From: Agreia sp. COWG
GTDB taxonomy: Bacteria > Actinomycetota > Actinomycetes > Actinomycetales > Microbacteriaceae
Direction: 5' to 3'
Assembly (NCBI RefSeq): GCF_904528075.1
Contig: NZ_LR882035.1
Coordinates: forward strand, 1,922,001-1,986,000
DNA length: 64,000 nucleotides
Positions 53,087 to 61,024 of the stretch are shown one piece after another (positions within the stretch are counted from its first letter, which is position 1; the number at the start of each line of letters is the position of its first letter). A program made the position numbers and the translations under genes. The notes below the pieces were generated by a model that had not been told where the DNA came from, ran no database searches, and saw only the letters and a program-made list of their open reading frames with translations.

Positions 53087-53956
53087 ATGACAGCTGAGCA
53101 CGACGATTCCGGATCATCCGCGCGCACGACGCGCCTGAGCGGGCACGAGATACGTCGGCGCATGCTGGACACCGCGCTCACGACGGTACGGGCACGAGGA
53201 ATGACCGTCGGATTCCACGGTCTGCAGATGGATGAGGTGATCGCCAGGGCCGGTGTTTCCCGCAGTTCGGTGTACCGACTCTGGGAGTCGAAAGAGGCCT
53301 TCATCGCCGAACTCATGAACGAGTCGGCCGCCGTCTTCGCTCGACAGCTGAGCGATCGCGAATCTTTGCGTCTCACCGTGGAGATCGTCGGTTCTCGGCC
53401 TGATCTGCACACCACCGTCGAGGGACGGCAGCGACTCACTCTGGAACTGATCCGCGTCGTGCTCGAGCAGAACTACTACAGCACCATCGACTCGGTGCCC
53501 TGGCAGGCGTTCCTCTCGATGTCCGCAGCCCTGCTCGCGGACGATCGTAGCGACAAGCTCCGCGACGTCGAGCGAACCCTTCGCGATGGGAGCGATCGGT
53601 TCGTCGCCGAGATGGCGGCGTTTCACAAGACCGTGGGCTCGCTTCTCGGTTTTCGGCTCAGGAATGACTTTCACGGTGGCTACGAGCTCTACGCCGTACT
53701 CGGCTCGTCGATGGTCGAGGGGTTGGCCGTACGGCACCTGTCGAACCCGTCGATCACGGACAACTTCTATCAGGGCCCGCCCACCCTCTCGAGTGAACCG
53801 ACCGAATGGGCACCATCGGCCATCGGCTTCCTCGCGATCTACAACCTGTTCATGGAGCCGGATCCCGACTTCGATCCGTCGGTTACCGCCACACGATTGC
53901 ACGAACTCGACATCTTCTCCAGGCCGTATCCGATCGACGACGACCGGGTGCGGTGA
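53087..53956 (+). CDS. TetR-family transcriptional regulator
   Basis: A 289-residue regulator, longer than the typical ~200. The N-terminal helix-turn-helix is in MDEVIARAGVSRSSVYRLWESKEAF. The extended C-terminal part is helical with YNLFMEPDPDFDPSV near the end. GAGGAG seven bases before ATG 53087 is a strong ribosome site. Its TGA overlaps the ATG of a small ORF. The target genes are unknown; no divergent gene is adjacent. Confidence 0.88.
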   Translation: MTAEHDDSGSSARTTRLSGHEIRRRMLDTALTTVRARGMTVGFHGLQMDEVIARAGVSRSSVYRLWESKEAFIAELMNESAAVFARQLSDRESLRLTVEIVGSRPDLHTTVEGRQRLTLELIRVVLEQNYYSTIDSVPWQAFLSMSAALLADDRSDKLRDVERTLRDGSDRFVAEMAAFHKTVGSLLGFRLRNDFHGGYELYAVLGSSMVEGLAVRHLSNPSITDNFYQGPPTLSSEPTEWAPSAIGFLAIYNLFMEPDPDFDPSVTATRLHELDIFSRPYPIDDDRVR

Positions 53957-54261
53957 TGAGGCAACGCCGTCCCGGTGTGGCGTGCCTTCGTGCCGACGCT
54001 CAGCTCAGCGCTCGGGAGGCTCGCCTCGCGCTGGCCGAGCGCCTCGCTTTCCCCCTCGAGATCGATGACGACGGCTCGGAGTACTTTCGGGCATCGCCCG
54101 ATACGACCCTCGACCTTCACGTCGAAGATCCCGGGGGCCGGTTCCCTCTCGTTCTCACGGTGTGGCACTGGAGGGGTGAGGCCGAGGCGAAGACGGCGGC
54201 CGAGGAACTCGGCAACCGCATAGGGGCAGTGACGGGCTGGGCCGTGGTCGCCGCAGAATGA
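53956..54261 (+). CDS. Small uncharacterised protein coupled to tetR
   Basis: A 101-residue protein I do not recognise. It looks soluble and alpha/beta (LALAERLAFPLEIDDDGSEYF; FPLVLTVWHWRGEAEAKTAAEELG). ATG 53956 overlaps the tetR stop (TGATG), so it is translated together with the regulator. The frame continues upstream inside tetR, which I take as chance. It ends one base before the stop of the convergent serine hydrolase gene. Confidence 0.6.
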   Translation: MRQRRPGVACLRADAQLSAREARLALAERLAFPLEIDDDGSEYFRASPDTTLDLHVEDPGGRFPLVLTVWHWRGEAEAKTAAEELGNRIGAVTGWAVVAAE

Positions 54262-54262
54262 C

Positions 54263-55435
54263 TCAGCCGATCACACTCTTCAAAGCGGCGACGATCTCGG
54301 TGCCGCGCGAGTCGACGGCCTCCATCCTGTTCGTCAGGAACGCGAAGCCGATACGCGAGTCGACGTCGGCGAAAGCCACTTGGCCTCCGGCACCGTCGTG
54401 CCCCAGGCTGCCGTCGCCGAGGTACCTGCGCGCATCCGAATCGAGCTGGAAGCCCATGCCCCACCGAGGCCAGGGCCCGGGAACATCGAAGAACGGCTGC
54501 CCCTCGCTCTGAACGCGTCTGGCCGCGGAGATCGTCTCGTCTGTGAGCAGGCGAACCCCGTCGGTCTCGGCGACCACAGCCGACCAGATCTTGGCCAGCG
54601 CGTGGGCCGTGCTGATTCCGCCGGCTCCCGGAATCTGGGCGGCCTGCACGTCGGCTCTGTTAAAACCCTCGTCATCGCCGACGAGCTCCAGCGGCAGCGC
54701 TCCCCCGAGCGTCATGGCCCGCACCGACCACACCGACCCCCCGGCCTCGACCTCGGCCTGCTGGGCTGCGACGAGGTCGGCGAGCGTGTCGCCCACGGAC
54801 ATATGAGCCACGCGCCCGCGCTCTTCCTGCGGCAGACCGATCCATGCGTCGGCGTCCAGTGGAGTCGACACGAGCTCGGCGAAGTAGTCACCGGGAAGCC
54901 TGCCAGTCACGCGTCGAATCAGCTCGCCGCAGAGCCAGCCATGGGTGATCGCGTGGTACGCCCAGGCCGAGCCGGGTGCGAACAGGGGTGACTCCTCGGC
55001 GAGCAGGGCTGTGGCTCGTTTCCAATCGAGAATGTCCGACCGAGACCAGTCTCGACGAGGTGCCGACAGCCCGGCCCTGTGGGAGACCAGCTGGCCGACC
55101 AGTGTCTCGGCTTTGCCCTCGACTGCGAATTCCGGCCAGTAGTCGGAGACGAGCGCGTCGTAGTCGAGCCGTCCCTCTTCGACAAGGCGGGCGACAAGCA
55201 GCGCAGACAGGCCCTTCGTGCAGGAGAAGATCACGCTCGGGGTGTCGAGCGTGAAAGCCCGGCCCGTGAACGCATCGGCCGTTCCCGCGGCCAGATCCAC
55301 CACCAGCCGCCCCTCGAGTCGAATCGACAGCGCGGCGCCGGTGGAGCTGTCCGTTGCCACCGCGGCCTCGAAGGCCCGTCGAACCGGCTCGAAGCCGCTC
55401 TCGGTGTAGCCAATGATGGCGCCGACCTCGCTCAT
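54263..55435 (-). CDS. Serine hydrolase of the beta-lactamase/EstB family
   Basis: A 390-residue esterase or transpeptidase-like enzyme of the class C beta-lactamase fold. The nucleophile is Ser71 in SCTK (Ser-x-x-Lys), the Tyr of the second motif is in AWAYHAITHGW, and LGHDGAGG replaces the Lys-Thr-Gly box, as in EstB-type esterases. There is no signal peptide, so it acts in the cytoplasm and probably not on penicillins. ATG 55435 overlaps the stop of the glycosidase gene (ATGA), making it the last gene of the LacI-controlled sugar operon. De-esterification of an imported sugar is a reasonable but unproved role. Confidence 0.87.
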   Translation of the reverse strand: MSEVGAIIGYTESGFEPVRRAFEAAVATDSSTGAALSIRLEGRLVVDLAAGTADAFTGRAFTLDTPSVIFSCTKGLSALLVARLVEEGRLDYDALVSDYWPEFAVEGKAETLVGQLVSHRAGLSAPRRDWSRSDILDWKRATALLAEESPLFAPGSAWAYHAITHGWLCGELIRRVTGRLPGDYFAELVSTPLDADAWIGLPQEERGRVAHMSVGDTLADLVAAQQAEVEAGGSVWSVRAMTLGGALPLELVGDDEGFNRADVQAAQIPGAGGISTAHALAKIWSAVVAETDGVRLLTDETISAARRVQSEGQPFFDVPGPWPRWGMGFQLDSDARRYLGDGSLGHDGAGGQVAFADVDSRIGFAFLTNRMEAVDSRGTEIVAALKSVIG

Positions 55436-56421
55436 CGCGTCGTCTCCTTCACTCCGGCGACCAGACGCCCGTTCGCAGCCCACCTCACGGGCCTCGGATC
55501 AGAGAGCCTACCGACGAAGTCGCCATCGCGCCCCACGTTCTCGAAGCCGAGCAGCGCTGGACCGTCGTTCGTCTGAACGACCCTGCCGGCATAGAGTTCC
55601 TCCTCCGCCAACAATTGCGCTGATGCGAGGTCGATGAGGGCTCCGCTGAAGAGCGCCCCCTCATCCAGAGGAACGGCCCACACGCCCCCCTTCGACCCCG
55701 CGCGATCGCCGACGAGATGATCCGAGTCACACGAGAAGACGAGGATCTCTCGTGCGCCCACGACGGCCAGCTGAGGCACCTCGAGATGGGCGAAGCCCGC
55801 ACCGGGTGAGCTCAGTGGTGCGACAGCGGTCCACGAATCGAGATCGCTCGACACGGCGTGGCCGATCACCCCGCGATCACTCCCGTGCACAGCACCGTCG
55901 ACATCGCGCGCCCGTGCCGTCAAGAGCATGTGCCAGAGCCCCTCAGACGGGTCGAACTCGACCCATGGATCCCGCCACGCCTCCTCACGCCACGTCTCGT
56001 CGGCCAGGGTCTCGTACCACGGAGCCGTCGCGGCGAGAACGGTGGCCGGATGCTTGACCCACGTGTAGAGATCGGCCGACGTCGCGAGCAGCACCGTCTC
56101 CAGATTGGTGTCGGCGTGCGGCGAGAGGAAGCGCGAGCCCGTGTAGAACATGCGCCATCCCCCGGAGGGGTCGCGGACGACGCTACCCGTCCAGGTCGCA
56201 GACTCGTCGGGTGAGCCTGCGGCCCCGGGCGCCAGAACCACGCCGTGATCGGTCCAGTTCGTGTAGTCGCACGATGTGGCGTGTCCGATCGACGCATTGC
56301 GGTGACGAAGCTGCGGGTCGCCGAGCGACTTCGGAGCGCGCAGATAGAACAGGTGAGCTGTTCCCCCGTCTAACGCCGTCCAGAAATCCCAGACCCACTG
56401 GTCGTTTACGGAGAAGGTCAT
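55432..56421 (-). CDS. Five-bladed beta-propeller glycoside hydrolase (GH32/43/68-like)
   Basis: A 329-residue cytoplasmic enzyme of the furanosidase clan. Asp12 (WVWDFW) fits the nucleophile, Asp151 in Arg-Asp-Pro (150-152) the transition-state stabiliser, and Glu214 (LEVPQL, in place of Glu-Cys) the acid/base. It lacks the C-terminal beta-sandwich of GH32, which suits GH43/68-like forms. Fructosides are the likeliest substrates, arabinosides also possible. AAGGGA just before ATG 56421 is the ribosome site. The gene starts two bases after the permease stop. The open frame to 57114 runs across the permease gene and is not coding. Confidence 0.85.
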   Translation of the reverse strand: MTFSVNDQWVWDFWTALDGGTAHLFYLRAPKSLGDPQLRHRNASIGHATSCDYTNWTDHGVVLAPGAAGSPDESATWTGSVVRDPSGGWRMFYTGSRFLSPHADTNLETVLLATSADLYTWVKHPATVLAATAPWYETLADETWREEAWRDPWVEFDPSEGLWHMLLTARARDVDGAVHGSDRGVIGHAVSSDLDSWTAVAPLSSPGAGFAHLEVPQLAVVGAREILVFSCDSDHLVGDRAGSKGGVWAVPLDEGALFSGALIDLASAQLLAEEELYAGRVVQTNDGPALLGFENVGRDGDFVGRLSDPRPVRWAANGRLVAGVKETTR

Positions 56422-56423
56422 TG

Positions 56424-57248
56424 TTATCCCTTGACGGCGCCCTGAAGGAGCGCCTTGATGAATTGTCGCTGGAAGATGAGGTAGACGACGACTGTGGGCA
56501 GCATCACGATGAGCGAGGCAGCAAACAGCAGCGGCAGAGTGTCGATGTACTGGCCCTGGAAGGCGCCGAGCGCCCCGGCCATGGTGCGTTTGCTGGGGTC
56601 GTCGACCATCACGAGGGGCAGGAGGAACTGATTCCAGGTCCAGAGGAAGAGCAGGATGGCCAGGGCCGAGAGCGCGGGCGACGCCAGCGGCAGCTGGATG
56701 CGACGGAATTCCTGCCAGATGTTCGCCCCGTCGACGCGCGCCGCCTCCGACAACTCCCGAGGTACCCCCACGAAGTGCGCGCGCATCCAGAACACGCTGA
56801 AGGGCATGTAGAGACCTATCAACGGCAGGATGATGGCCCACTGGGTGTTGATCAGGCCGTACGACGTGAACTGGTAGTACAGCGGGATGATGATGGCCTC
56901 GAACGGAACCGTCAATCCGATCACCATGCCGATGAGCACGGCGCGCCCCCCAGGGATGCGGAGGTTGCCGAGCGCGTAGCCGGCCAACGTGGAGAAGAGC
57001 AGGGCTACGGGCACGACGACGATCACGATCATGATGCTCGACAACATCAGCGTGGCGATGTTTCCGAGTTGAAAAGCCGTGACGAAGTTGTCCCAGCGCG
57101 GTTCTGCGGGCCACGAGAACCCATTCGGAATCCGATCCGGCGACTGGAGCGCGGCCGTGAGCATGCTGGCGAAGGGCAGCAGCGTGAGCAGAACGACGAC
57201 GACGAGCAGGATCCTGCCCACGACGATCTCGGTGCGATTGACGATCAT
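56424..57248 (-). CDS. Sugar ABC transporter permease, MalG type
   Basis: A 274-residue inner-membrane protein with six hydrophobic segments. The EAA loop LSEAARVDGANIWQEFRRIQLP marks the ATPase contact. It pairs with the MalF-type permease whose stop overlaps its ATG (ATGA). MAGALGAFQGQYIDTLPLLFAASL near the end is the usual MalG tail. No ATPase is encoded in the operon. Confidence 0.93.
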   Translation of the reverse strand: MIVNRTEIVVGRILLVVVVLLTLLPFASMLTAALQSPDRIPNGFSWPAEPRWDNFVTAFQLGNIATLMLSSIMIVIVVVPVALLFSTLAGYALGNLRIPGGRAVLIGMVIGLTVPFEAIIIPLYYQFTSYGLINTQWAIILPLIGLYMPFSVFWMRAHFVGVPRELSEAARVDGANIWQEFRRIQLPLASPALSALAILLFLWTWNQFLLPLVMVDDPSKRTMAGALGAFQGQYIDTLPLLFAASLIVMLPTVVVYLIFQRQFIKALLQGAVKG

Positions 57249-58219
57249 GAGTCTCGGTCCCTCGACAGACGCTGGATGGGGAGCACGACGATGAGCACGA
57301 AGACGAGCAGTACGACGCCGAAGGCGGAGGCGAGACCCACCTGGCTCTGCACGAATGCGAGCCTGAAGATGGCGATTCCGGGAACGAGGGTGGTGGTTCC
57401 CGGCCCGCCTTTCGTCGTGGTGTAGATGATGTCGAACGTGCTCAGGGCCGCGATCACGGTGATGGTGGTCAGCACGGCGATCTCTTGGCGGAGGCCTGGC
57501 AGCGTGATGGTGAAGAACTCGCGGAACCAGCCCGCTCCGTCGAGACGCACGGCCTCATAGAGCGAGCCGTCGATCTTGCCCATTCCCGTGAGCAGCAACA
57601 CGGTGCAGAGGCCGGTCAGAACCCATGACCCGATCAGGCCGACAGCGGGTAGCGCCGTGTCGAAGTCGGCCAGCCATGAGCGAGAGAGAAAGCCGAGGCC
57701 GAGGGCCTCGAGAATCGTGTTGATCGTTCCGGACTGGGCGTACATCCACGACCATGCGATGCCTGCTGCAACCAGGGGCACGATCTGCGGCAGGAACAGG
57801 ATGGTGCGTGATATCGCGGCGAAGGGACCCTGGCGCATGGTGCGAAGCAGGTTCGCCAGCACAAGACCTACCACGATCGGGATGACCGTGAAGAAGAAGA
57901 TCAAGATGAGAGCGTTCACGATCGGGATGAGGAGCGTCGGGTCGGTGAAGATCGCCACGTAGTTGGCGAAGCCCACCCAGGTCGAGGCTCCGATGCCGTT
58001 CCAGTCGTAGAACGAGTACTGCACGGCGGTGATGAGCGGATAGACCACAAACGCGACGTAGGCGAGAACTGCCGGCAGCACCATGAGCCAGCCGATGTAG
58101 GCGATACGTCGGCCGGATGAGCTCCGCCGACGGGGTGCCCTCAGGGCACCCGAGGCCCCGACCGGGACGGATGCCCTGGCATCCGCCCCGACCGGGGAAC
58201 TCCGTCGTTGTGTACTCAC
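57245..58219 (-). CDS. Sugar ABC transporter permease, MalF type
   Basis: A 324-residue inner-membrane protein. The N-terminal ~45 residues are basic and Ser/Arg-rich, followed by six transmembrane segments and the EAA loop YEAVRLDGAGWFREFFTITLP. GTG 58219 overlaps the stop of the binding-protein gene (GTGA), and its own stop overlaps the next ATG. The frame open to 58522 lies inside the binding-protein gene. Confidence 0.92.
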   Translation of the reverse strand: MSTQRRSSPVGADARASVPVGASGALRAPRRRSSSGRRIAYIGWLMVLPAVLAYVAFVVYPLITAVQYSFYDWNGIGASTWVGFANYVAIFTDPTLLIPIVNALILIFFFTVIPIVVGLVLANLLRTMRQGPFAAISRTILFLPQIVPLVAAGIAWSWMYAQSGTINTILEALGLGFLSRSWLADFDTALPAVGLIGSWVLTGLCTVLLLTGMGKIDGSLYEAVRLDGAGWFREFFTITLPGLRQEIAVLTTITVIAALSTFDIIYTTTKGGPGTTTLVPGIAIFRLAFVQSQVGLASAFGVVLLVFVLIVVLPIQRLSRDRDS

Positions 58220-59565
58220 TTTGCGGCGAGATCCTTCTCGTAGAACTGCTGCGTCGCCGTCAGAAAGTCCTTGGGGGCCAACTTGTCGGTCAGCAGGAGC
58301 TGCTCGTTCGGCTGGAGGGAGCCTTGGTAGATGCCGGCCGTCGAGTTCGCCATGAAGTCGACGAAGCCGTCGTCCTTCGCCACCTGCGCAGAGTTGTCGA
58401 GCGCCTGCTCGATGAGGCTGCCCTTCTCGACCGTCGGCAACGCCTGCGACGGGTCTCCGCCCGGTGAGGAGCCGGTGACGTCGACCACGATCTGGCGAGC
58501 CTTGTCGTTGGTGGCGATCCAATTGAGGAAGAACGCGGTGGCGTCGGCGTTCTTCGACTTGGCGGGGATGGTGAACGTGTTACCGGCGCCCATCGCGACA
58601 TACTTGCCCCCGGCGGAGGCCGGCGGCATGAGCAAGAACTTCGCGCCACCCTCGCCGAGCCCCTTGTCGAGGTTCGCCGCGTCCCAGTTTCCGTCCCACA
58701 TGAACAGACCCTGGCCCGAGGTGAAGTTCGAAACCATGGTCGTGTAGTTGATGGCATTCACGTCTGACGGAAGGTAGCCCGCCTTGGCCCAGTCCTGGAA
58801 CGTGGTGGAACCCTTGAGCGCGGCATCGGTGTCGATCGTGGCGCCCGGCTTGTTGTACATCCAGTCGATGAGATCCTGCTTGTCGCCGTACTGGTTGATC
58901 AGTGCCTGCAGAACGAAGGTACCGACACCATCCTGCATGCCGGTCTGGATCGGCAGAACGCCGGCATCCTTGGCCTTCGCGAGATCGGCCTCCAGCTCGT
59001 CGAGCGTTGTGGGAACGTCGGTGATGCCGACCTGGTCTGCCAGTTTCGTGTTCATGTAGATGCCGGTAACGCTGAAGCCGATGCCGAACTGGTAGAGCGA
59101 GCCTTCCCCCCGCACGCCGTCAGCCGTGATGCGGCCGCCCGAGAGCTGCCCGGCCGAGAATTTGTCCCAGCCGTAGGCATCGAAGTAGGGGTCGAGATTG
59201 GTGAGCAGGCCATCCTTGACGGTCGTTCCGATGGTGGATTGACGAATCAGGTCGGGCGCATCGGCGCTGGCCAGCAGCCGTGGCGTGTTCGCCAGCAGAT
59301 TCTGGAAGCTGTCGCGCACGATGTCGAACTTCACGTTCGGGTACTGCTTCGTGAACTCGTCGGTCAGGCTCGACGTGACGGGGAATCCTGTCTCGTCTTG
59401 GATCTTGATGGTGATGTCACCGGTGGGCGCTGCCGTACTGACGGCGCCGGCCGCCTGCGTCGAGACGGTGTTATTGCCGGGTGCGCACGCCGTGATGGCG
59501 AGCACCGTCACCGCCACACCCGCGGCTACCGTCGCTACGCGCCTGACGCGCTTGATAGTTCTCAT
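58216..59565 (-). CDS. Sugar ABC transporter substrate-binding lipoprotein
   Basis: A 449-residue binding protein. The signal (KRVRRVATVAAGVAVTVLA) ends in lipobox ITAC, so the mature protein is lipid-anchored outside. TTLDELEADLAKAKDAGVLP, GQGLFMWDGNWDAANL and a Gly/Ala-rich hinge region are typical of cluster 1 sugar binders. AAAGGAG nine bases before ATG 59565 is an excellent ribosome site. It is the first gene of the LacI-controlled operon. The sugar is probably the substrate of the downstream beta-propeller hydrolase. Confidence 0.93.
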   Translation of the reverse strand: MRTIKRVRRVATVAAGVAVTVLAITACAPGNNTVSTQAAGAVSTAAPTGDITIKIQDETGFPVTSSLTDEFTKQYPNVKFDIVRDSFQNLLANTPRLLASADAPDLIRQSTIGTTVKDGLLTNLDPYFDAYGWDKFSAGQLSGGRITADGVRGEGSLYQFGIGFSVTGIYMNTKLADQVGITDVPTTLDELEADLAKAKDAGVLPIQTGMQDGVGTFVLQALINQYGDKQDLIDWMYNKPGATIDTDAALKGSTTFQDWAKAGYLPSDVNAINYTTMVSNFTSGQGLFMWDGNWDAANLDKGLGEGGAKFLLMPPASAGGKYVAMGAGNTFTIPAKSKNADATAFFLNWIATNDKARQIVVDVTGSSPGGDPSQALPTVEKGSLIEQALDNSAQVAKDDGFVDFMANSTAGIYQGSLQPNEQLLLTDKLAPKDFLTATQQFYEKDLAAK

Positions 59566-59619
59566 GCTGTTGACTCCTTTGTCAGAAATGATGCGAGGTT
59601 GAGAGGTTTGATTCGGGGT

Positions 59620-59635
59620 GGTAAAACCATTTACC
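59620..59635. promoter_or_regulatory. Probable LacI-family operator
   Basis: GGTAAA-ACCA-TTTACC is a perfect 6-bp inverted repeat between the binding-protein gene and the divergent lacI gene. The arms resemble LacI-family boxes, although the usual central CG is a four-base spacer here. It lies just downstream of the promoter for the sugar operon, where bound repressor would block transcription. Confidence 0.65.
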
Positions 59636-59646
59636 TTGGAACTAGG

Positions 59647-59678
59647 AATATAGTCTCCGATGAGTTCCGCTCTGTCAA
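59647..59678 (-). promoter_or_regulatory. Promoter of the LacI-controlled sugar operon
   Basis: On the minus strand a perfect -35 TTGACA (59678-59673) and a -10 TATATT (59652-59647) are present. The spacer is 20 bases, longer than the ideal 17, so the exact -10 could be GACTAT three bases upstream. The operator lies immediately downstream. Confidence 0.5.
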
Positions 59679-59735
59679 GTACCGTGGCGGAGCAAGAGAA
59701 AACGTCGTCTCGGCGTGAAACGGAAAGGGGTGCCC

Positions 59736-60818
59736 GTGGCTTCGAAGAGAGCAACACTTGCCGATGTCGCCCGCCTAGCCGGCCTGTCATCGACCACCGC
59801 GTCCCTGATCCTCAACGGCAAGCCCGACACCCGATTCTCAGCCGACGCGCATCGTCGAGTGCACGATGCCGTTGCACAGCTCGGATACCGTCCGAATATG
59901 GGCGCCCGTGCGTTGCGCACCGACAGGTCCCTCACCATCGGCTTCATCTCCGATGTCGTCGCCACCACACGTTTCGCCAGCGGACTCATTCGGGGGGCTC
60001 TCGAGCAGGCGGAGGCTGCAGGCCACGTGGTGCTCGTGTTGGAGACGGGCGGTGACGCCAGCCGCGAGAGCGAGGCCGTGGGTGCGGTGCTCGACAGACA
60101 GGTGGACGGCATCATCTTCGCGACGATGCGGGCGCGCGAGCTGTTCGTTCCGGCCGTTCCCGACTCGACCCGGGTCGTCATGCTGAACGCCACAAGCGCT
60201 CAATTCGGCATCTCGGTGCTTCCCAACGAAGAACTCGGAGGGCGCAGCGCTGTCGACCTCCTCGCCGAGGCGGGCCACGTCGACGGCATCGCCCTGATCG
60301 GGCAGAACGATGAGGTCGAGGGCGACCTGTTCCGATCCGCGACCGTCGCACACCGGGTGCGCGGCATTCGTGGGGAGCTCGCGGACCTCGGGCTGGGGCT
60401 CGTCGCTGAGGAGTCCTGCTGGGAGTGGGAACCCGAGAACGGATACCGGCTCACGACAGAGCTGCTGTCGAGGCGCCGCGACATAAGGGCCCTTCTGTGC
60501 ATGAACGACCGGCTCGCCTTCGGTGCATACCAGGCCTGCCAGGAGCGCGGCCTTGTCGTCGGCCGCGATATCTCGGTCGTGTCCTTCGACAACGATGAGC
60601 TGGCCGCCTATCTCAGACCTGGACTCACGACAATCGGCCTGCCCCACGAGTCCATGGGCCGGGATGCCGTGCGCTTACTGCTCTCGGACGCCGGGCCCGG
60701 TGAGCGATTGGTCGACATGCCCATCGTGCGGAGGAGCTCGATCGTCGACACGCACTCGAACTCGTCGACCGCGCTGCGCGCCCGCCGGCGTCTTCTCGCC
60801 TCGGCACCCGAGGCCTGA
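59736..60818 (+). CDS. LacI-family transcriptional repressor
   Basis: A 360-residue repressor. The N-terminal helix-turn-helix and hinge are clear (ATLADVARLAGLSSTTASL; RVHDAVAQLGYRPN), followed by a periplasmic-binding-like sugar domain with IGFISDVVATTRFASGLIRG and the late ISVVSFDNDELAAYLRPGL. It is divergent from the sugar operon that it most likely controls through the palindrome at 59620-59635. AAAGGGG before GTG 59736 (MASKRATL) supports this start; GTG 59715 and 59730 are in-frame alternatives. Confidence 0.92.
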   Translation: MASKRATLADVARLAGLSSTTASLILNGKPDTRFSADAHRRVHDAVAQLGYRPNMGARALRTDRSLTIGFISDVVATTRFASGLIRGALEQAEAAGHVVLVLETGGDASRESEAVGAVLDRQVDGIIFATMRARELFVPAVPDSTRVVMLNATSAQFGISVLPNEELGGRSAVDLLAEAGHVDGIALIGQNDEVEGDLFRSATVAHRVRGIRGELADLGLGLVAEESCWEWEPENGYRLTTELLSRRRDIRALLCMNDRLAFGAYQACQERGLVVGRDISVVSFDNDELAAYLRPGLTTIGLPHESMGRDAVRLLLSDAGPGERLVDMPIVRRSSIVDTHSNSSTALRARRRLLASAPEA

Positions 60819-60849
60819 CTCACGCGGCTTTGACGCACGACTTAACGAC

Positions 60850-60885
60850 GAAAGCCGCCGTCAATTTTCATTGACGACGGCTTTC
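60850..60885. terminator. Hairpin terminator between lacI and the tRNA gene
   Basis: A 15-bp stem (GAAAGCCGCCGTCAA against TTGACGACGGCTTTC, one mismatch) with a six-base loop. It lies 32 bases after the lacI stop and 13 bases from the tRNA 3' end, so it probably serves both convergent transcripts. Confidence 0.75.
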
Positions 60886-60898
60886 GCATATTTCTCTG

Positions 60899-60972
60899 TT
60901 GCGGGGACAGGATTTGAACCTGCGACCTCTGGGTTATGAGCCCAGCGAGCTACCGAACTGCTCCACCCCGCG
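60899..60972 (-). tRNA. Initiator tRNA-fMet (CAT)
   Basis: The 74-base minus-strand sequence folds as a tRNA with anticodon CAT. The acceptor stem CGCGGGG pairs with CCCCGCA, leaving the C1:A72 mismatch diagnostic of bacterial initiator tRNA. The anticodon stem has the three G:C pairs (CTGGG/CCCAG) also required for initiation. The T-loop GTTCAAATC is normal. CCA is not encoded. Confidence 0.96.
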
Positions 60973-61024
60973 CTACCTGTTAAGACTAACACAGGGTTCG
61001 GGGCGGTCTGACCACCGGCGGACG

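Noticed and set aside
54263..55435. Beta-lactamase conferring antibiotic resistance
   Set aside because: There is no signal peptide, the Lys-Thr-Gly box is replaced by His-Asp-Gly, and the gene is coupled to a sugar operon. An esterase role is more likely.
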